Source of the DNA: Mycobacterium adipatum
Lineage (GTDB): Bacteria > Actinomycetota > Actinomycetes > Mycobacteriales > Mycobacteriaceae
Direction: 5' to 3'
DNA: 64,000 bases
Assembly (NCBI RefSeq): GCF_001644575.1
Contig: NZ_CP015596.1
Coordinates: 558,001-622,000 of the forward strand
Shown here in pieces: positions 7,608 through 17,063 of the stretch. The translations under genes were made by a program, and so were the position numbers. Numbering within the stretch: the stretch's first letter is position 1; each line of letters opens with the position of its first letter. The notes below the pieces were generated by a model. That model did no database searches and was not told the origin of the DNA. It worked only from the letters and a program-made list of their open reading frames with translations.

Positions 7608-9025
7608 CCTCGTCGACCCAGCCACAGTCACCGGTCTCGGTCACTCCTCCCCTACCCAATCGGCGCAATTCCGAACTGGCCCTGCTGATCTTCGCCGCGG
7701 TGATCACCACCGTGGCGTTGCTCATCGTGGAAGCCAATCAGGAGCAGGGACTGGACTGGGATCTGGCCCAGTACACCCTGGCCTACCTGGCCCTGTTCGG
7801 GGCGGCGCATCTGGCGATCCGCCGCTACGCGCCGTACGCCGATCCTTTGCTGCTCCCGTTGGTGGCGCTGCTGAATGGCCTGGGGCTGGTCATGATTCAC
7901 CGCCTCGATCTGGCCCAGCGCGAGCTCAGCCTGGACAGCGTGGGCGGCAACGCCGACCAGCAGATGCTGTGGACGCTGGTGGGGGTGGCCGCGTTCTGCG
8001 CCGTGCTGGCCCTGCTGCGCGATCACCGGATGCTGGCCCGTTACGGCTATACCTGTGGGCTGATCGGCTTTGTGCTGCTTGTGATTCCGGCGCTGCTGCC
8101 ATCCCGGTTCTCCGAGCAGAACGGCGCCAAGATCTGGATCCGGTTCGAGGGCTTCTCCATCCAGCCCGCCGAATTCTCCAAGATCCTGCTGCTGATCTTC
8201 TTCGCTGCGGTGCTGGTGTCCAAGCGCGAGCTGTTCACCAACGCCGGTAAACACGTCCTCGGCGTGGACCTGCCCCGGCCGCGTGACCTGGCCCCGCTGC
8301 TGGTCGGCTGGATCGCGTCGGTCGGCGTGATGGTGTTCGAAAAGGATTTGGGCACTTCGCTTCTGCTCTACGCATCGTTTCTGGTGCTGCTGTACGTGGC
8401 CACCGATCGGCTGTCCTGGGTGGTGATCGGGCTGGCGCTGTTCGCCGCAGGCAGCGTGGCGGCCTATCAGCTCTTCGGGCACGTCCGGGTGCGCGTGCAG
8501 AACTGGCTGGACCCGTTCGCCGACCCCGACGGCGCCGGCTACCAGATGGTGCAGTCCCTGTTCAGCTTCGCCACCGGCGGCATCTTCGGCACCGGGCTGG
8601 GCAACGGCCAACCCGGCACCGTACCGGCGGCCTCCACCGACTTCATCATCGCCGCGGTCGGTGAGGAACTCGGATTGGTCGGTCTGGCAGGCGTTCTCAT
8701 GCTCTACACGATCCTGATCATCCGGGGTCTGCGCACCGCACTCGCGGTGCGGGACAGCTTCGGCAAGCTGCTGGCGGCCGGACTGGCCTCGACGCTGGCC
8801 ATCCAGCTGTTCATCGTCGTCGGCGGGGTCACCAAACTGATCCCGCTGACCGGGCTCACCACCCCGTGGATGTCCTACGGCGGTTCGTCGCTGCTGGCCA
8901 ACTACATCCTGCTGGCCATCCTGGTGCGCATCTCGCATGCGGCGCGGCGACCCATCGACACCACCCGGGCGCCCAACCCGGCGCCGATCGCCGGCGCCTC
9001 CACCGAAGTGATCGGCCGCGCATGA
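7604..9025 (+). CDS. rodA: RodA: SEDS-family peptidoglycan glycosyltransferase
   Basis: 473 residues from the ATG at 7604, which shares ATGA with the pstP stop; an in-frame ATG at 7589 would overlap pstP more and is less likely. Ten or more hydrophobic segments run from about residue 23 to 445. SEDS hallmarks are present: 'RIQ..AEFSKI'-like '[13 protein letters not shown]', '[10 protein letters not shown]' and '[18 protein letters not shown]'. It polymerises glycan strands for cell elongation together with the class B PBP encoded next (pbpA). Position and length match M. tuberculosis Rv0017c. Confidence 0.97.
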   Translation: MTSSTQPQSPVSVTPPLPNRRNSELALLIFAAVITTVALLIVEANQEQGLDWDLAQYTLAYLALFGAAHLAIRRYAPYADPLLLPLVALLNGLGLVMIHRLDLAQRELSLDSVGGNADQQMLWTLVGVAAFCAVLALLRDHRMLARYGYTCGLIGFVLLVIPALLPSRFSEQNGAKIWIRFEGFSIQPAEFSKILLLIFFAAVLVSKRELFTNAGKHVLGVDLPRPRDLAPLLVGWIASVGVMVFEKDLGTSLLLYASFLVLLYVATDRLSWVVIGLALFAAGSVAAYQLFGHVRVRVQNWLDPFADPDGAGYQMVQSLFSFATGGIFGTGLGNGQPGTVPAASTDFIIAAVGEELGLVGLAGVLMLYTILIIRGLRTALAVRDSFGKLLAAGLASTLAIQLFIVVGGVTKLIPLTGLTTPWMSYGGSSLLANYILLAILVRISHAARRPIDTTRAPNPAPIAGASTEVIGRA

Positions 9026-10497
9026 ACCAGTCCCTGCGCCGGCTGTCGGTCGTCTTCATGGCGCTGGTGGTGTTGCTGCTGGCGAACGCCACCCTGACCC
9101 AGGTGTTCACCGCCGACGGGTACCGCACCGATCCGCGCAACCAACGGGTGCTGCTCGACGAGTACTCCCGCCAGCGCGGGCAGATCACCGCGGGTGGCCA
9201 ACTGCTGGCCTACTCGGTGTCCACCGACGGGCGGTTCCGGTTCCTGCGGGTCTACCCCAACCCCCAGACCTACGCACCGGTGACCGGCTTCTACTCGCTG
9301 GGCTACTCCAGCAGCGGGCTGGAGCGGGCCGAGGACCCCGTGCTCAACGGCTCCGACGAACGGCTCTTCGGCAAGCGGCTCGCCGACTTCTTCACCGGTC
9401 GGGACCCGCGCGGCGGCACCGTCGACACCACGGTGCGCCCCGACGTGCAGGAAGCCGCCTGGGACGCGATGTCCGACGGCTGCGACGGGCCCTGCAAGGG
9501 CGCCGTGGTGGCGCTCGAGCCCGCCACCGGCAAGATCCTGGCGATGGTGTCCGCACCGTCGTACGACCCGAACAAGCTGGCCAGCCACGACGGGGCCGTG
9601 CAGACCGCCACCTGGGATCAGCTGCGCGACGACCCCAACGCCCCGCTGGTCAACCGGGCGATCGCCGAGACCTACCCGCCGGGTTCCACGTTCAAGGTCA
9701 TCACCACCGCGGCCGCCCTGCAGTCCGGCAGCACCCCGGACACCCAGCTGACCTCGGCGCCGCGGATCCCGCTGCCCGACAGCACCGCGACGCTGGAGAA
9801 CTACGGCGGATCTGCCTGCGGCGGCGGCCCGACCGCCTCCCTGCGCGAGGCCTTCGCCCGGTCCTGCAACACCGCGTTCGTCGAGCTCGGCATCGACACC
9901 GGCGCCGACAAGCTCAAGAGCGCCGCGCAGGCCTTCGGCTTCGATGCGCCGCCGGCGGCCATACCGCTGCAGGTCGCCGAGTCCACCGTGGGCCCGATCA
10001 GCGACGCCGCGGCGCTGGCCATGTCCAGCATCGGGCAGCGCGATGTCGCGGTGACGCCGCTGCAAAACGCGATGGTCGCCGCGACCATCGCCAACGACGG
10101 CATCACCATGACCCCGTACCTGGTCGATACGCTCAAGGGACCGGACCTGTCCAACATCGCCACCACCGCCCCCATCGAGCAGCGACGGGCATTGTCACCG
10201 CAGGTCGCGGCTACACTTACCGATTTGATGGTCGGCGCCGAGCAGGTGACACAGCAGAAGGGAGCCATCGCCGGCGTGCAGATCGCATCCAAAACGGGCA
10301 CCGCCGAGCACGGCACGGATCCCCGCAACACCCCACCCCACGCCTGGTACATCGCGTTCGCGCCGGCACAAGCCCCGAAGGTGGCCGTCGCGGTACTCGT
10401 GGAGAATGGCGGAGACCGATTGTCCGCCACCGGCGGCGCGGTGGCCGCCCCGATCGGGCGGGCCACCATCGCCGCCGCACTCCGGGAGGCATCATGA
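9022..10497 (+). CDS. pbpA: PbpA: class B penicillin-binding protein (transpeptidase)
   Basis: 491 residues, the same length as M. tuberculosis PbpA, from the ATG at 9022 (ATGA overlap with rodA). One N-terminal membrane anchor (about 9-28) is followed by a periplasmic transpeptidase with S222-x-x-K225 ('PPGSTFKV'), S281-C-N ('FARSCNTAF') and a KTG motif ('SKTGTAEH') near residue 424. It cross-links peptidoglycan, partnered with RodA. In M. tuberculosis PknB phosphorylates it. Its stop overlaps the pknA start by 4 bp. Confidence 0.97.
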   Translation: MNQSLRRLSVVFMALVVLLLANATLTQVFTADGYRTDPRNQRVLLDEYSRQRGQITAGGQLLAYSVSTDGRFRFLRVYPNPQTYAPVTGFYSLGYSSSGLERAEDPVLNGSDERLFGKRLADFFTGRDPRGGTVDTTVRPDVQEAAWDAMSDGCDGPCKGAVVALEPATGKILAMVSAPSYDPNKLASHDGAVQTATWDQLRDDPNAPLVNRAIAETYPPGSTFKVITTAAALQSGSTPDTQLTSAPRIPLPDSTATLENYGGSACGGGPTASLREAFARSCNTAFVELGIDTGADKLKSAAQAFGFDAPPAAIPLQVAESTVGPISDAAALAMSSIGQRDVAVTPLQNAMVAATIANDGITMTPYLVDTLKGPDLSNIATTAPIEQRRALSPQVAATLTDLMVGAEQVTQQKGAIAGVQIASKTGTAEHGTDPRNTPPHAWYIAFAPAQAPKVAVAVLVENGGDRLSATGGAVAAPIGRATIAAALREAS

Positions 10498-11687
10498 CGG
10501 CCCGGGTGGGAGTGACGCTGTCCGGCCGCTACCGGCTGCAGCGACTCATCGCCACCGGCGGTATGGGGCAGGTGTGGGAAGGACTCGACACCCGCCTCGG
10601 CCGCCAGGTCGCGATCAAGGTGCTCAAGGCCGAGTTCTCCGAGGACTCCGAGTTCGTCGAGCGGTTCCGCGCCGAGGCGCGCACCGTCGCGATGCTCAAC
10701 CACCCCGGCATCGCCAGCGTCTACGACTACGGCGAGACCGAGATCGAGGCCGGCGAGGGCCGCACCGCCTACCTGGTGATGGAACTCGTCAACGGTGAGC
10801 CGCTGAACTCCGTCATCAAACGCACCGGGCGGCTGTCGCTGCGCCATGCCCTGGACATGCTGGAGCAGACCGGCCGCGCCCTGCAGGTCGCGCACACCGC
10901 CGGCCTGGTGCACCGCGACGTCAAACCCGGCAACATCCTGATCACCCCGACCGGTCAGGTGAAGCTGACCGACTTCGGCATCGCCAAGGCCGTGGACGCC
11001 GCGCCGGTCACCCAGACCGGCATGGTGATGGGCACCGCCCAGTACATCGCGCCGGAACAGGCCCTGGGCCGCGACGCCACCGCCGCCTCCGACGTCTACT
11101 CCCTCGGGGTCGTCGGCTACGAATCCGTCTCGGGTAAGCGCCCGTTCACCGGGGACGGCGCGCTGACGGTCGCGATGAAGCACATCAAGGAGACCCCGCC
11201 GCCGCTGCCGCCGGATCTGCCGCCCAATGTGCGCGAGCTCATCGAGATCACGCTGGCCAAGGAGCCCAACCACCGGTACCGCTCGGGCGGGCCGTTCGCC
11301 GACGCCGTCGCCGCGGTGCGCGCCGGACGCCGGCCCCCGCGGCCCAACTCCGCCCCGACGATCGGGCGGGCCGCCCCGGCGGCCATCCCGTCGGTGACCC
11401 AGGCCCGGGCCGCCGCGGCCGCCGAGTACCGGCCGCCGCCGACGGCGGCGCGCCCCCGGGCCGGCACCGGAAACCACCGCCCGCCGGCACCGCGTCGCAC
11501 CTTCTCCCCCGGTCAGCGTGCCCTGCTGTGGGCCGCCGGGGTGCTCGGTGCGCTGGCGATCATCATCGCCGTGCTGATCGTGGTCAACGCGCAGGACAAG
11601 CGCGATCGCCCCGTGCAGCAGGAGACCTCCACCAGCACCACCGTCATCGGTGTGCCGCCCGCGCCACCGCCGAGTGAGACCCCATGA
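10494..11687 (+). CDS. pknA: PknA: transmembrane Ser/Thr protein kinase
   Basis: 397 residues. The kinase domain (about 11-270) has the Gly loop '[10 protein letters not shown]', the catalytic Lys42 in 'VAIKVLK', 'HRDVKPGN' with Asp142 and the DFG motif; the activation loop holds '[17 protein letters not shown]', where autophosphorylated threonines are expected. A Pro/Ala-rich juxtamembrane linker and one membrane helix (about 343-366) follow, with only a short Thr/Pro external tail, so no sensor domain. It controls growth and division with PknB. Start and stop both overlap neighbours by ATGA. Confidence 0.97.
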   Translation: MTARVGVTLSGRYRLQRLIATGGMGQVWEGLDTRLGRQVAIKVLKAEFSEDSEFVERFRAEARTVAMLNHPGIASVYDYGETEIEAGEGRTAYLVMELVNGEPLNSVIKRTGRLSLRHALDMLEQTGRALQVAHTAGLVHRDVKPGNILITPTGQVKLTDFGIAKAVDAAPVTQTGMVMGTAQYIAPEQALGRDATAASDVYSLGVVGYESVSGKRPFTGDGALTVAMKHIKETPPPLPPDLPPNVRELIEITLAKEPNHRYRSGGPFADAVAAVRAGRRPPRPNSAPTIGRAAPAAIPSVTQARAAAAAEYRPPPTAARPRAGTGNHRPPAPRRTFSPGQRALLWAAGVLGALAIIIAVLIVVNAQDKRDRPVQQETSTSTTVIGVPPAPPPSETP

Positions 11688-13555
11688 GCACGCCCCAGCA
11701 TCTGTCGGATCGTTACGAGCTCGGCGAGATCCTCGGCTTCGGCGGTATGTCCGAAGTGCACATCGCCCGTGACGTCCGGCTGCACCGCGATGTCGCGGTC
11801 AAGGTGCTGCGGGCCGACCTGGCCCGCGACCCGAGCTTCTATCTCCGGTTCCGCCGTGAGGCCCAGAACGCCGCCGCGCTGAACCACCCGGCCATCGTCG
11901 CCGTCTACGACACCGGTGAGGCCGAGACCCCCAACGGGCCGTTGCCCTACATCGTGATGGAGTACGTGGACGGGGTCACGCTGCGCGATATCGTGCACAC
12001 CGAGGGCCCGATCGAGCCCAAGCGGGCCATCGAGATCATCGCCGACGCCTGCCAGGCCCTGAACTTCAGCCACCAGCACGGCATCATCCATCGCGACGTC
12101 AAGCCGGCCAACATCATGATCAGCAAGACCGGCGCGGTGAAGGTGATGGATTTCGGTATCGCCCGCGCGCTGGCCGACGGCGGCAACAGCGTCACCCAGA
12201 CCGCCGCCGTGATCGGCACCGCCCAGTACCTGTCCCCCGAGCAGGCCCGCGGCGAGTCCGTCGACGCCCGCTCCGACGTGTACTCGCTGGGCTGCGTGCT
12301 GTACGAAATCCTCACCGGCGAACCACCTTTCGTGGGTGACTCGCCCGTGGCCGTGGCGTATCAGCACGTCCGTGAGGACCCGGTGCCACCGTCGACGCGG
12401 CACCCCGGGCTGTCGCCGGGCCTGGACGCCGTGGTGCTCAAGGCGCTGTCGAAGAACCCGGAGAACCGGTATCAGAGCGCCGCCGAGATGCGCACCGACC
12501 TGATCCGGGTGCACAGCGGCGAAGAGCCCGAGGCGCCGAAGATCTTCACCGATGCCGAGCGCACCAACATCCTGACCAGCACCGGGCCGCACGCCCGCGC
12601 GCTGCCCACCGAGCACATCCCGGCCGCCGGCTACTCCGCGCAGTCGGGTAACGGCTCGATCCGGCGCTGGCTGATCGCGGTGGCGGTGCTGGCCGTGCTG
12701 ACCGTCGTGGTGACCGTTGCGATCAACACCATCGGCGGAAGTCCGCGCGATGTGCAGGTGCCCGACGTGACCGGGCAGGCCTCCGCGGACGCCATCGCCG
12801 CCCTGCAGAACCGTGGTTTCACGACCAACGTGGAACGCAACCCCGACTCCAACACCCCGCCCGACCATGTGATCAGCACCGACCCGGCCGCCGATACCGC
12901 GGTCGCCGCCGGCGAGAACATCACCGTCAACGTCTCCACCGGCCCCGAGCAGCGCGCCGTGCCCGATTTGCGCGGGTTCTCCCTGGCCGACGCCACCCGC
13001 AAGCTGCTCGACGCCGGGTTCGGCCGGGTCCAGCCCTCGGAGTCGGAGTCCACGCCCGAGCTCAAGGGCAAGGTGCTGGGCACCAACCCGCCCGCGAACG
13101 CGACCTCGGCGATCACCAACGTGATCACCGTGATCGTCGGCACCGGACCGGGCAGTGTGGTGGTCCCCGACTGTGTGGGCCAGTCGGTGGACACCTGCCG
13201 CCAGATCCTGGAGGCCTCCGGCTTCACGAACTCGGTGCCCGTTGAGGTGGACAACACCGCTCCCGCGGGTCAGGTGGTGGGCCTGAACCCGCCCGCGGGC
13301 CAGCCGGCCCCCAAGGACGCCGTGGTGCAGATGCAGGTGTCGCGGGGCAACCAGTTCGTGATGCCGAACCTGACCGGCCAGTTCTGGGTCGACGCCGAGC
13401 CCAACCTGCGCGCGCTGGGCTGGACCGGGGTGCTCATCAAGGGCGCCAACGTCGACAACAGCGGCCAGCGGTCCAATGCGGTGGTGACCCAGAGCCCGGC
13501 GCCGGGCACCGGGGTGGGCTACCGGGACTCGATCACCCTGAGTTTCGCCTCTTAG
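11684..13555 (+). CDS. pknB: PknB: transmembrane Ser/Thr kinase with four PASTA domains
   Basis: 623 residues. Kinase domain about 1-280 with Lys40 ('VAVKVLRAD'), 'HRDVKPAN' (Asp138), DFG and an activation loop containing '[17 protein letters not shown]'. A membrane helix lies around 330-350. Four extracellular PASTA repeats follow to the C-terminus ('VQVPDVTGQ', 'RAVPDLRGF', 'VVVPDCVGQ', 'FVMPNLTGQ'); these bind muropeptides or lipid II in related kinases. It is the last gene of the operon. Its TAG stop overlaps the convergent trpG/pabA stop by 4 bp (13552-13555), leaving no room for an intergenic terminator. Confidence 0.98.
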   Translation: MSTPQHLSDRYELGEILGFGGMSEVHIARDVRLHRDVAVKVLRADLARDPSFYLRFRREAQNAAALNHPAIVAVYDTGEAETPNGPLPYIVMEYVDGVTLRDIVHTEGPIEPKRAIEIIADACQALNFSHQHGIIHRDVKPANIMISKTGAVKVMDFGIARALADGGNSVTQTAAVIGTAQYLSPEQARGESVDARSDVYSLGCVLYEILTGEPPFVGDSPVAVAYQHVREDPVPPSTRHPGLSPGLDAVVLKALSKNPENRYQSAAEMRTDLIRVHSGEEPEAPKIFTDAERTNILTSTGPHARALPTEHIPAAGYSAQSGNGSIRRWLIAVAVLAVLTVVVTVAINTIGGSPRDVQVPDVTGQASADAIAALQNRGFTTNVERNPDSNTPPDHVISTDPAADTAVAAGENITVNVSTGPEQRAVPDLRGFSLADATRKLLDAGFGRVQPSESESTPELKGKVLGTNPPANATSAITNVITVIVGTGPGSVVVPDCVGQSVDTCRQILEASGFTNSVPVEVDNTAPAGQVVGLNPPAGQPAPKDAVVQMQVSRGNQFVMPNLTGQFWVDAEPNLRALGWTGVLIKGANVDNSGQRSNAVVTQSPAPGTGVGYRDSITLSFAS

Positions 13556-14211
13556 GCCCGGGCGGTGGCGGCGCGCACGGTGTCGGCCACCTCGGTTTCC
13601 AGCGTGCGGACCAACCCCTCGTCCGGGGCGGCGCCGCAGTACCCGAGCCAGTTGGCCAGCATCCGGTGACCGCCCTCGGTCAGGATCGACTCCGGATGGA
13701 ACTGCACCCCGTGGATCGGCAGTTCGGTATGCCGAACGGCCATGATCACGCCGCTGTCGGTGCGACCGGTGACTTCCAGCGCCTCGGGCAGTGTCTCGGG
13801 CAGGATGGTCAGTGAGTGATAACGGGTCGCGGTGAACGGATCCGGAAGACCGTGCAGCACACCGGCATCGGTGTGATGCACGGTGCTCGTCTTACCGTGC
13901 AGCAGTTCCGGGGCGCGGTCGACGGTGCCGCCGAAGGCCACCCCGATGGCCTGGTGGCCCAGACACACGCCGAGCAGCGGGGTGCGCGCCTTGGCGCAGG
14001 CCCGCACCAGGGCGATCGACGCGCCGGCCCGCTCCGGGGTGCCGGGGCCGGGGGAGAGCAGGATGCCGTCGAACTGCGCGGCGACGGCGTCGGGGTCGGA
14101 CAGCCGGGGGTCGTCGTTGCGCCACACCTGCGCGGTCACGCCGAGCTGGCCCAGGTACTGGACCAGGTTGAACACGAAGCTGTCGTAGTTGTCGACGACC
14201 AGAACCTGCAT
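13552..14211 (-). CDS. trpG: Glutamine amidotransferase subunit (PabA/TrpG)
   Basis: 219 residues with a class I glutamine amidotransferase fold: oxyanion strand 'LLSPGPGTP', nucleophile Cys83 in '[10 protein letters not shown]', and the His-Glu pair in 'FHPESI'. It hydrolyses glutamine and passes ammonia to an aminase partner. In actinobacteria this gene at the pknB locus is labelled trpG but may serve aminodeoxychorismate synthase (PabA role) or both pathways; sequence alone cannot separate these. No trpE or pabB is in the window. It is separated by 26 bp from the DUF881 gene on the same strand and is probably co-transcribed with it. Confidence 0.9.
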   Translation of the reverse strand: MQVLVVDNYDSFVFNLVQYLGQLGVTAQVWRNDDPRLSDPDAVAAQFDGILLSPGPGTPERAGASIALVRACAKARTPLLGVCLGHQAIGVAFGGTVDRAPELLHGKTSTVHHTDAGVLHGLPDPFTATRYHSLTILPETLPEALEVTGRTDSGVIMAVRHTELPIHGVQFHPESILTEGGHRMLANWLGYCGAAPDEGLVRTLETEVADTVRAATARA

Positions 14212-14237
14212 GCGATCAGGCTACTGGCCCGTGCACG

Positions 14238-15032
14238 TCAATATCCGACTGGACCGAGCGGTTTGGCGTAGCGCAACCGCACCGGCGCGGTGTGGCCCAC
14301 CAGCTCGACCTCATCGCGGACCTGCTCGGAGTAGCCGAGCTCGAATCGCAGCACGTATTGCTTGTACAAGGTCACCAGCGGTGCCGCCGCGAGCGCGGCT
14401 TGCATGGCCGCCACCCCGCCGACGGCGGTGATCACATAGGGCGGGCTGTAGGTGCGCCCGTTGAGCAGCAGGGTGTTGCCGACGCACAGCGGCGCCGAGG
14501 TCGCCATGATGCGTTGATCCTGCATCTGGATGCCCTCGGCGCCGGCGCTCCACAGCGCGTTGAGTACCGCCTGGATGTCCTGTTGGTGCACCACCAGATC
14601 GTCGGGCGCGGCATCGATGGGGAAGCGGCCGTCCGCGTCGCGCTGGGCGTCGTTGAGGCTGATCACCAGTCCGGGCCCGCGCAGCGGCTCCAGTCCGGCC
14701 TGGTCGGCGAGCGCGTCCGAGCGGCGGGTGATGGCCGCCAGGGCGGCGTCGGCGCCCGGCGAACCGCCGTGGCGATGGTCGATCGCGGAGACCATCTCAT
14801 CGCGGCGGGCGGTCAGCCGATCCACGCTCCTGCTCGCCTCGCGGACCAGGTCGACCAGCCGGGGCGAGTCACTGCGGCGAATCTCGTCGCCGCCGGAGAC
14901 ACCGTGGGTGGTGGACAGGAGGAGACCGGCGAAGACGCACACCACGGGGACGCCGAATCGCCACAGCGACCTGCGCCGGCCGGAATTCCCGGGCGCGGGC
15001 GCGGCTGCGTTAGGCTCAGGTTTCTGTTCCAT
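14238..15032 (-). CDS. DUF881 membrane-anchored protein (Rv0012-like)
   Basis: 264 residues when started at the ATG at 15032 (MEQKPEPN); an in-frame ATG at 15056 and a TTG at 15065 are alternatives. One membrane segment ('[19 protein letters not shown]', about 27-45) precedes a coiled region and a DUF881 domain with '[13 protein letters not shown]', '[30 protein letters not shown]' split across about 120-180. The family neighbours division genes in many actinobacteria. Function unknown. It is divergent from crgA, sharing a 42-bp spacer with it. Confidence 0.88.
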   Translation of the reverse strand: MEQKPEPNAAAPAPGNSGRRRSLWRFGVPVVCVFAGLLLSTTHGVSGGDEIRRSDSPRLVDLVREASRSVDRLTARRDEMVSAIDHRHGGSPGADAALAAITRRSDALADQAGLEPLRGPGLVISLNDAQRDADGRFPIDAAPDDLVVHQQDIQAVLNALWSAGAEGIQMQDQRIMATSAPLCVGNTLLLNGRTYSPPYVITAVGGVAAMQAALAAAPLVTLYKQYVLRFELGYSEQVRDEVELVGHTAPVRLRYAKPLGPVGY

Positions 15033-15074
15033 GTTCGAGTCCCGGCCGTTCTCCATCGTCTTCAAAGGTTAACC

Positions 15075-15356
15075 ATGCCCAAGTCCAAAGTCCGTAAGAA
15101 GAACGACTTCACCATCAACCCGGTGAGCCGGACCCCGGTCAAGGTCAAGGCAGGCCCCTCGAGCGTGTGGTTCGTGGTGCTCTTCGTCGGGTTGATGCTG
15201 GTGGGCCTGCTGTGGCTGCTGGTGTTCCAGCTCGGCGCGACCGGCCTGAACGCCCCGACGTGGCTCGGCTGGATGGCGGATCTGGGTCCGTGGAACTACG
15301 CGATCGCCTTTGCCTTCATGATCACCGGACTGTTGCTCACCATGCGGTGGCGCTGA
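15075..15356 (+). CDS. crgA: CrgA: cell division protein
   Basis: 93 residues from the ATG at 15075, identical in length to the M. tuberculosis protein; the longer open frame upstream is antisense to the DUF881 gene. A basic N-terminus ('[12 protein letters not shown]') precedes two membrane segments (about 33-52 and 71-88). CrgA localises to the septum, binds FtsZ, FtsQ, FtsI and CwsA, and helps place the peptidoglycan machinery. Confidence 0.96.
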   Translation: MPKSKVRKKNDFTINPVSRTPVKVKAGPSSVWFVVLFVGLMLVGLLWLLVFQLGATGLNAPTWLGWMADLGPWNYAIAFAFMITGLLLTMRWR

Positions 15357-15427
15357 CGCGGCCGTCGCCCATTTTGAATTCAAAATCGCCGTTATGCGTT
15401 ACCCGCACCGCAACCTGGCCGTAACCC

Positions 15428-15476
15428 AATCACACCGTTGTGATTCATCCCCATTGGGGATAGCGCCTGTGGATAA
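15428..15476. promoter_or_regulatory. Two palindromes and a perfect DnaA box upstream of the PH-domain gene
   Basis: Within 50 bp lie AATCACA-ccgt-TGTGATT (15428-15445), ATCCCC-att-GGGGAT (15447-15461) and TGTGGATAA, the complement of TTATCCACA (15468-15476). All sit in the 152-bp gap between crgA and the PH-domain gene. Either palindrome could be an operator or a crgA terminator; the nonamer is the consensus DnaA box. Confidence 0.5.
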
Positions 15477-15508
15477 CCGCAAACCCGCCGGTGAGATGGT
15501 GTCCTGAC

Positions 15509-15925
15509 GTGATCCAGCAAACTAGTTGGGCTCCGAAGTCGGTCGGCATTGTGTGGATCGCAATCCTCGGTCTTGCGATGGCCATCATCGTTGTGACCGT
15601 GGTCACAGACCTGCCGGGGCGGGTCCTCGGGGGCGTTGCCGCGGTGGGTTTAGTGTTGTTTGCAACAGCTTCGTGGCGGGCCCGCCCGAAGCTGGCAATC
15701 ACAGAGAACGGTCTCGCGGTCCGCGGTTGGCTGAACACCCGGGTGCTGGGCAAGAACGACATCAGCCTGATCCGGATCACCGAGTTCCGTCGGCTGGCCC
15801 GCAAGGTGCGCCTCTTGGAGATCGACACCACCGATGACCGCCTCTATGTGTTCACCCGCTGGGATTTGGGCACCAACCCGCTCGAGGTGCTCGACGCACT
15901 GGCCGCCGCCGGCTACACGAAATAG
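15509..15925 (+). CDS. Small PH-domain membrane protein (Rv0010c-like)
   Basis: 138 residues from the GTG at 15509, matching the N-terminus expected from the mycobacterial family (xQQTSWAP); the open frame begins earlier at 15491. Two close membrane segments (about 12-29 and 38-54) are followed by a cytoplasmic bacterial PH-like domain ('LAITENGLAVRGW', 'ISLIRITEFRR', 'LLEIDTTDDRLYVFTRWDLGTNP'). Conserved at this locus next to crgA; function unknown. Confidence 0.88.
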   Translation: MIQQTSWAPKSVGIVWIAILGLAMAIIVVTVVTDLPGRVLGGVAAVGLVLFATASWRARPKLAITENGLAVRGWLNTRVLGKNDISLIRITEFRRLARKVRLLEIDTTDDRLYVFTRWDLGTNPLEVLDALAAAGYTK

Positions 15926-15936
15926 TCCAGTCACGC

Positions 15937-15974
15937 GAAATGGCTGCTCCCACCGTGGCGGGAGCAGCCATTTC
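15937..15974. terminator. Bidirectional terminator between convergent genes
   Basis: A perfect 15-bp stem (GAAATGGCTGCTCCC / GGGAGCAGCCATTTC) closes an 8-nt loop; three more pairs, one of them G-T, extend the base. It lies exactly between the stops of the PH-domain gene and ppiA. There is no strong T tract, so it may act by stem strength alone. Confidence 0.8.
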
Positions 15975-15994
15975 GTGCGTTTCGGGGGAGCTTC

Positions 15995-16522
15995 CTAGGA
16001 GATCGTGACGGACTCGATCACGACCGGCTCGGTGGGCCGGTCACTGCGATCGACCGCCGTGGTGGCGATGGCGTCGACGACCTTCTGCGATTCGGGATCG
16101 ACGACCTCACCGAAGATGGTGTGCTTGCGGTTCAGGTGCGGGGTCGGGCCGACGGTGATGAAGAACTGCGACCCGTTGGTGCCCGGCCCGGCGTTGGCCA
16201 TGGCCAGCAGGTAGGGCTTGTCGAACTGCAGTTCGGGGTGGAATTCGTCGGCGAACTGGTAGCCCGGGCCACCGCGGCCGGTGCCGGTCGGGTCACCGCC
16301 CTGGATCATGAAGCCCTCGATCACCCGGTGGAAGACCGCGCCGTCGTAGAACGGTCCGGACGTGCTGCCCGAAGCGTTCTCGGTGCTGTAGTCCTTGGTG
16401 CCGTTGGACAGGCCGGTGAAGTTGGAGACCGTCTTGGGGGCGTGGTTGCCGAACAGGGCGATCTTGATGTCGCCACGGTTGGTGTGCAGTGTCGCGGTCG
16501 CTGTCTGAATGGGGCTCGTCAC
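15995..16522 (-). CDS. ppiA: PpiA: cyclophilin-type peptidyl-prolyl isomerase
   Basis: 175 residues from the GTG at 16522 ([18 protein letters not shown]); the open frame extends 12 codons further upstream. The cyclophilin core is clear: '[25 protein letters not shown]' split over about 64-88, '[22 protein letters not shown]' and 'HTIFGEVVD'. No signal peptide, so cytoplasmic. Catalyses cis-trans isomerisation of prolyl bonds. Position as Rv0009. Confidence 0.96.
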   Translation of the reverse strand: MTSPIQTATATLHTNRGDIKIALFGNHAPKTVSNFTGLSNGTKDYSTENASGSTSGPFYDGAVFHRVIEGFMIQGGDPTGTGRGGPGYQFADEFHPELQFDKPYLLAMANAGPGTNGSQFFITVGPTPHLNRKHTIFGEVVDPESQKVVDAIATTAVDRSDRPTEPVVIESVTIS

Positions 16523-16587
16523 GCAATCCAGTCTGCCATTCGTGGATCGGGGGCCCACCCGGGCCCCACACGAATAGGCTTGGCGCC

Positions 16588-17013
16588 ATGAGTGCGAAGA
16601 CGACCACCGTCCGGTTGACCCCCCGAGAGCGGTTCGCCCGCGGCCTGAAGTACTCCACCGTCGGGCCGTACGACATCACCAGGGGAGCGGCCGGCCTGAC
16701 CGCACAGTCGGTGGGTGCGTCGGCGGGCTGGCTGCGCGACCGCTACCGCAGCGGGAAACTGCGCGAGGACCTCGAGGCCGCCCAGGATGTCGTCGCCTCC
16801 GAGCTCGCGGCGGCCCAGGAGGTCATCGCCAACCTGCCGCAGGCGTTCCAGGAGGCTCGGCGCGCCAAGCGTCGCCCGCGCCCGATCGTGCTCGTCGCGG
16901 CCGGGATCGGTGTGCTGGCCGTCGGCGCGGTGACGTTCTCCATCGTGCGGCGCTCGATGCGCCCGGAGCCGTCCGCCCTGCCGCCGAGCGTCGAGGTGAC
17001 CCAGCGGCCGTAG
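16588..17013 (+). CDS. cwsA: CwsA: cell wall synthesis protein
   Basis: 141 residues from the ATG at 16588. The N-terminus '[23 protein letters not shown]' spans 11-33, a coiled-coil-prone helix runs about 50-90 and a single membrane segment ('[21 protein letters not shown]') lies near residue 110. This matches Rv0008c, which interacts with CrgA and Wag31 and supports polar growth and septation. Upstream neighbour ppiA is divergent. Downstream, an accessory block starts where M. tuberculosis would have tRNA-Ala. Confidence 0.9.
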   Translation: MSAKTTTVRLTPRERFARGLKYSTVGPYDITRGAAGLTAQSVGASAGWLRDRYRSGKLREDLEAAQDVVASELAAAQEVIANLPQAFQEARRAKRRPRPIVLVAAGIGVLAVGAVTFSIVRRSMRPEPSALPPSVEVTQRP

Positions 17014-17063
17014 AGCGGCATTCCGTACACCTAGGGAACCTTGCGTGCGCTGAGAGGACCGGC

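Noticed and set aside
9801..12868. Long minus-strand frames opposite pbpA, pknA and pknB
   Set aside because: Typical high-GC shadows; the plus-strand genes have complete catalytic motifs.
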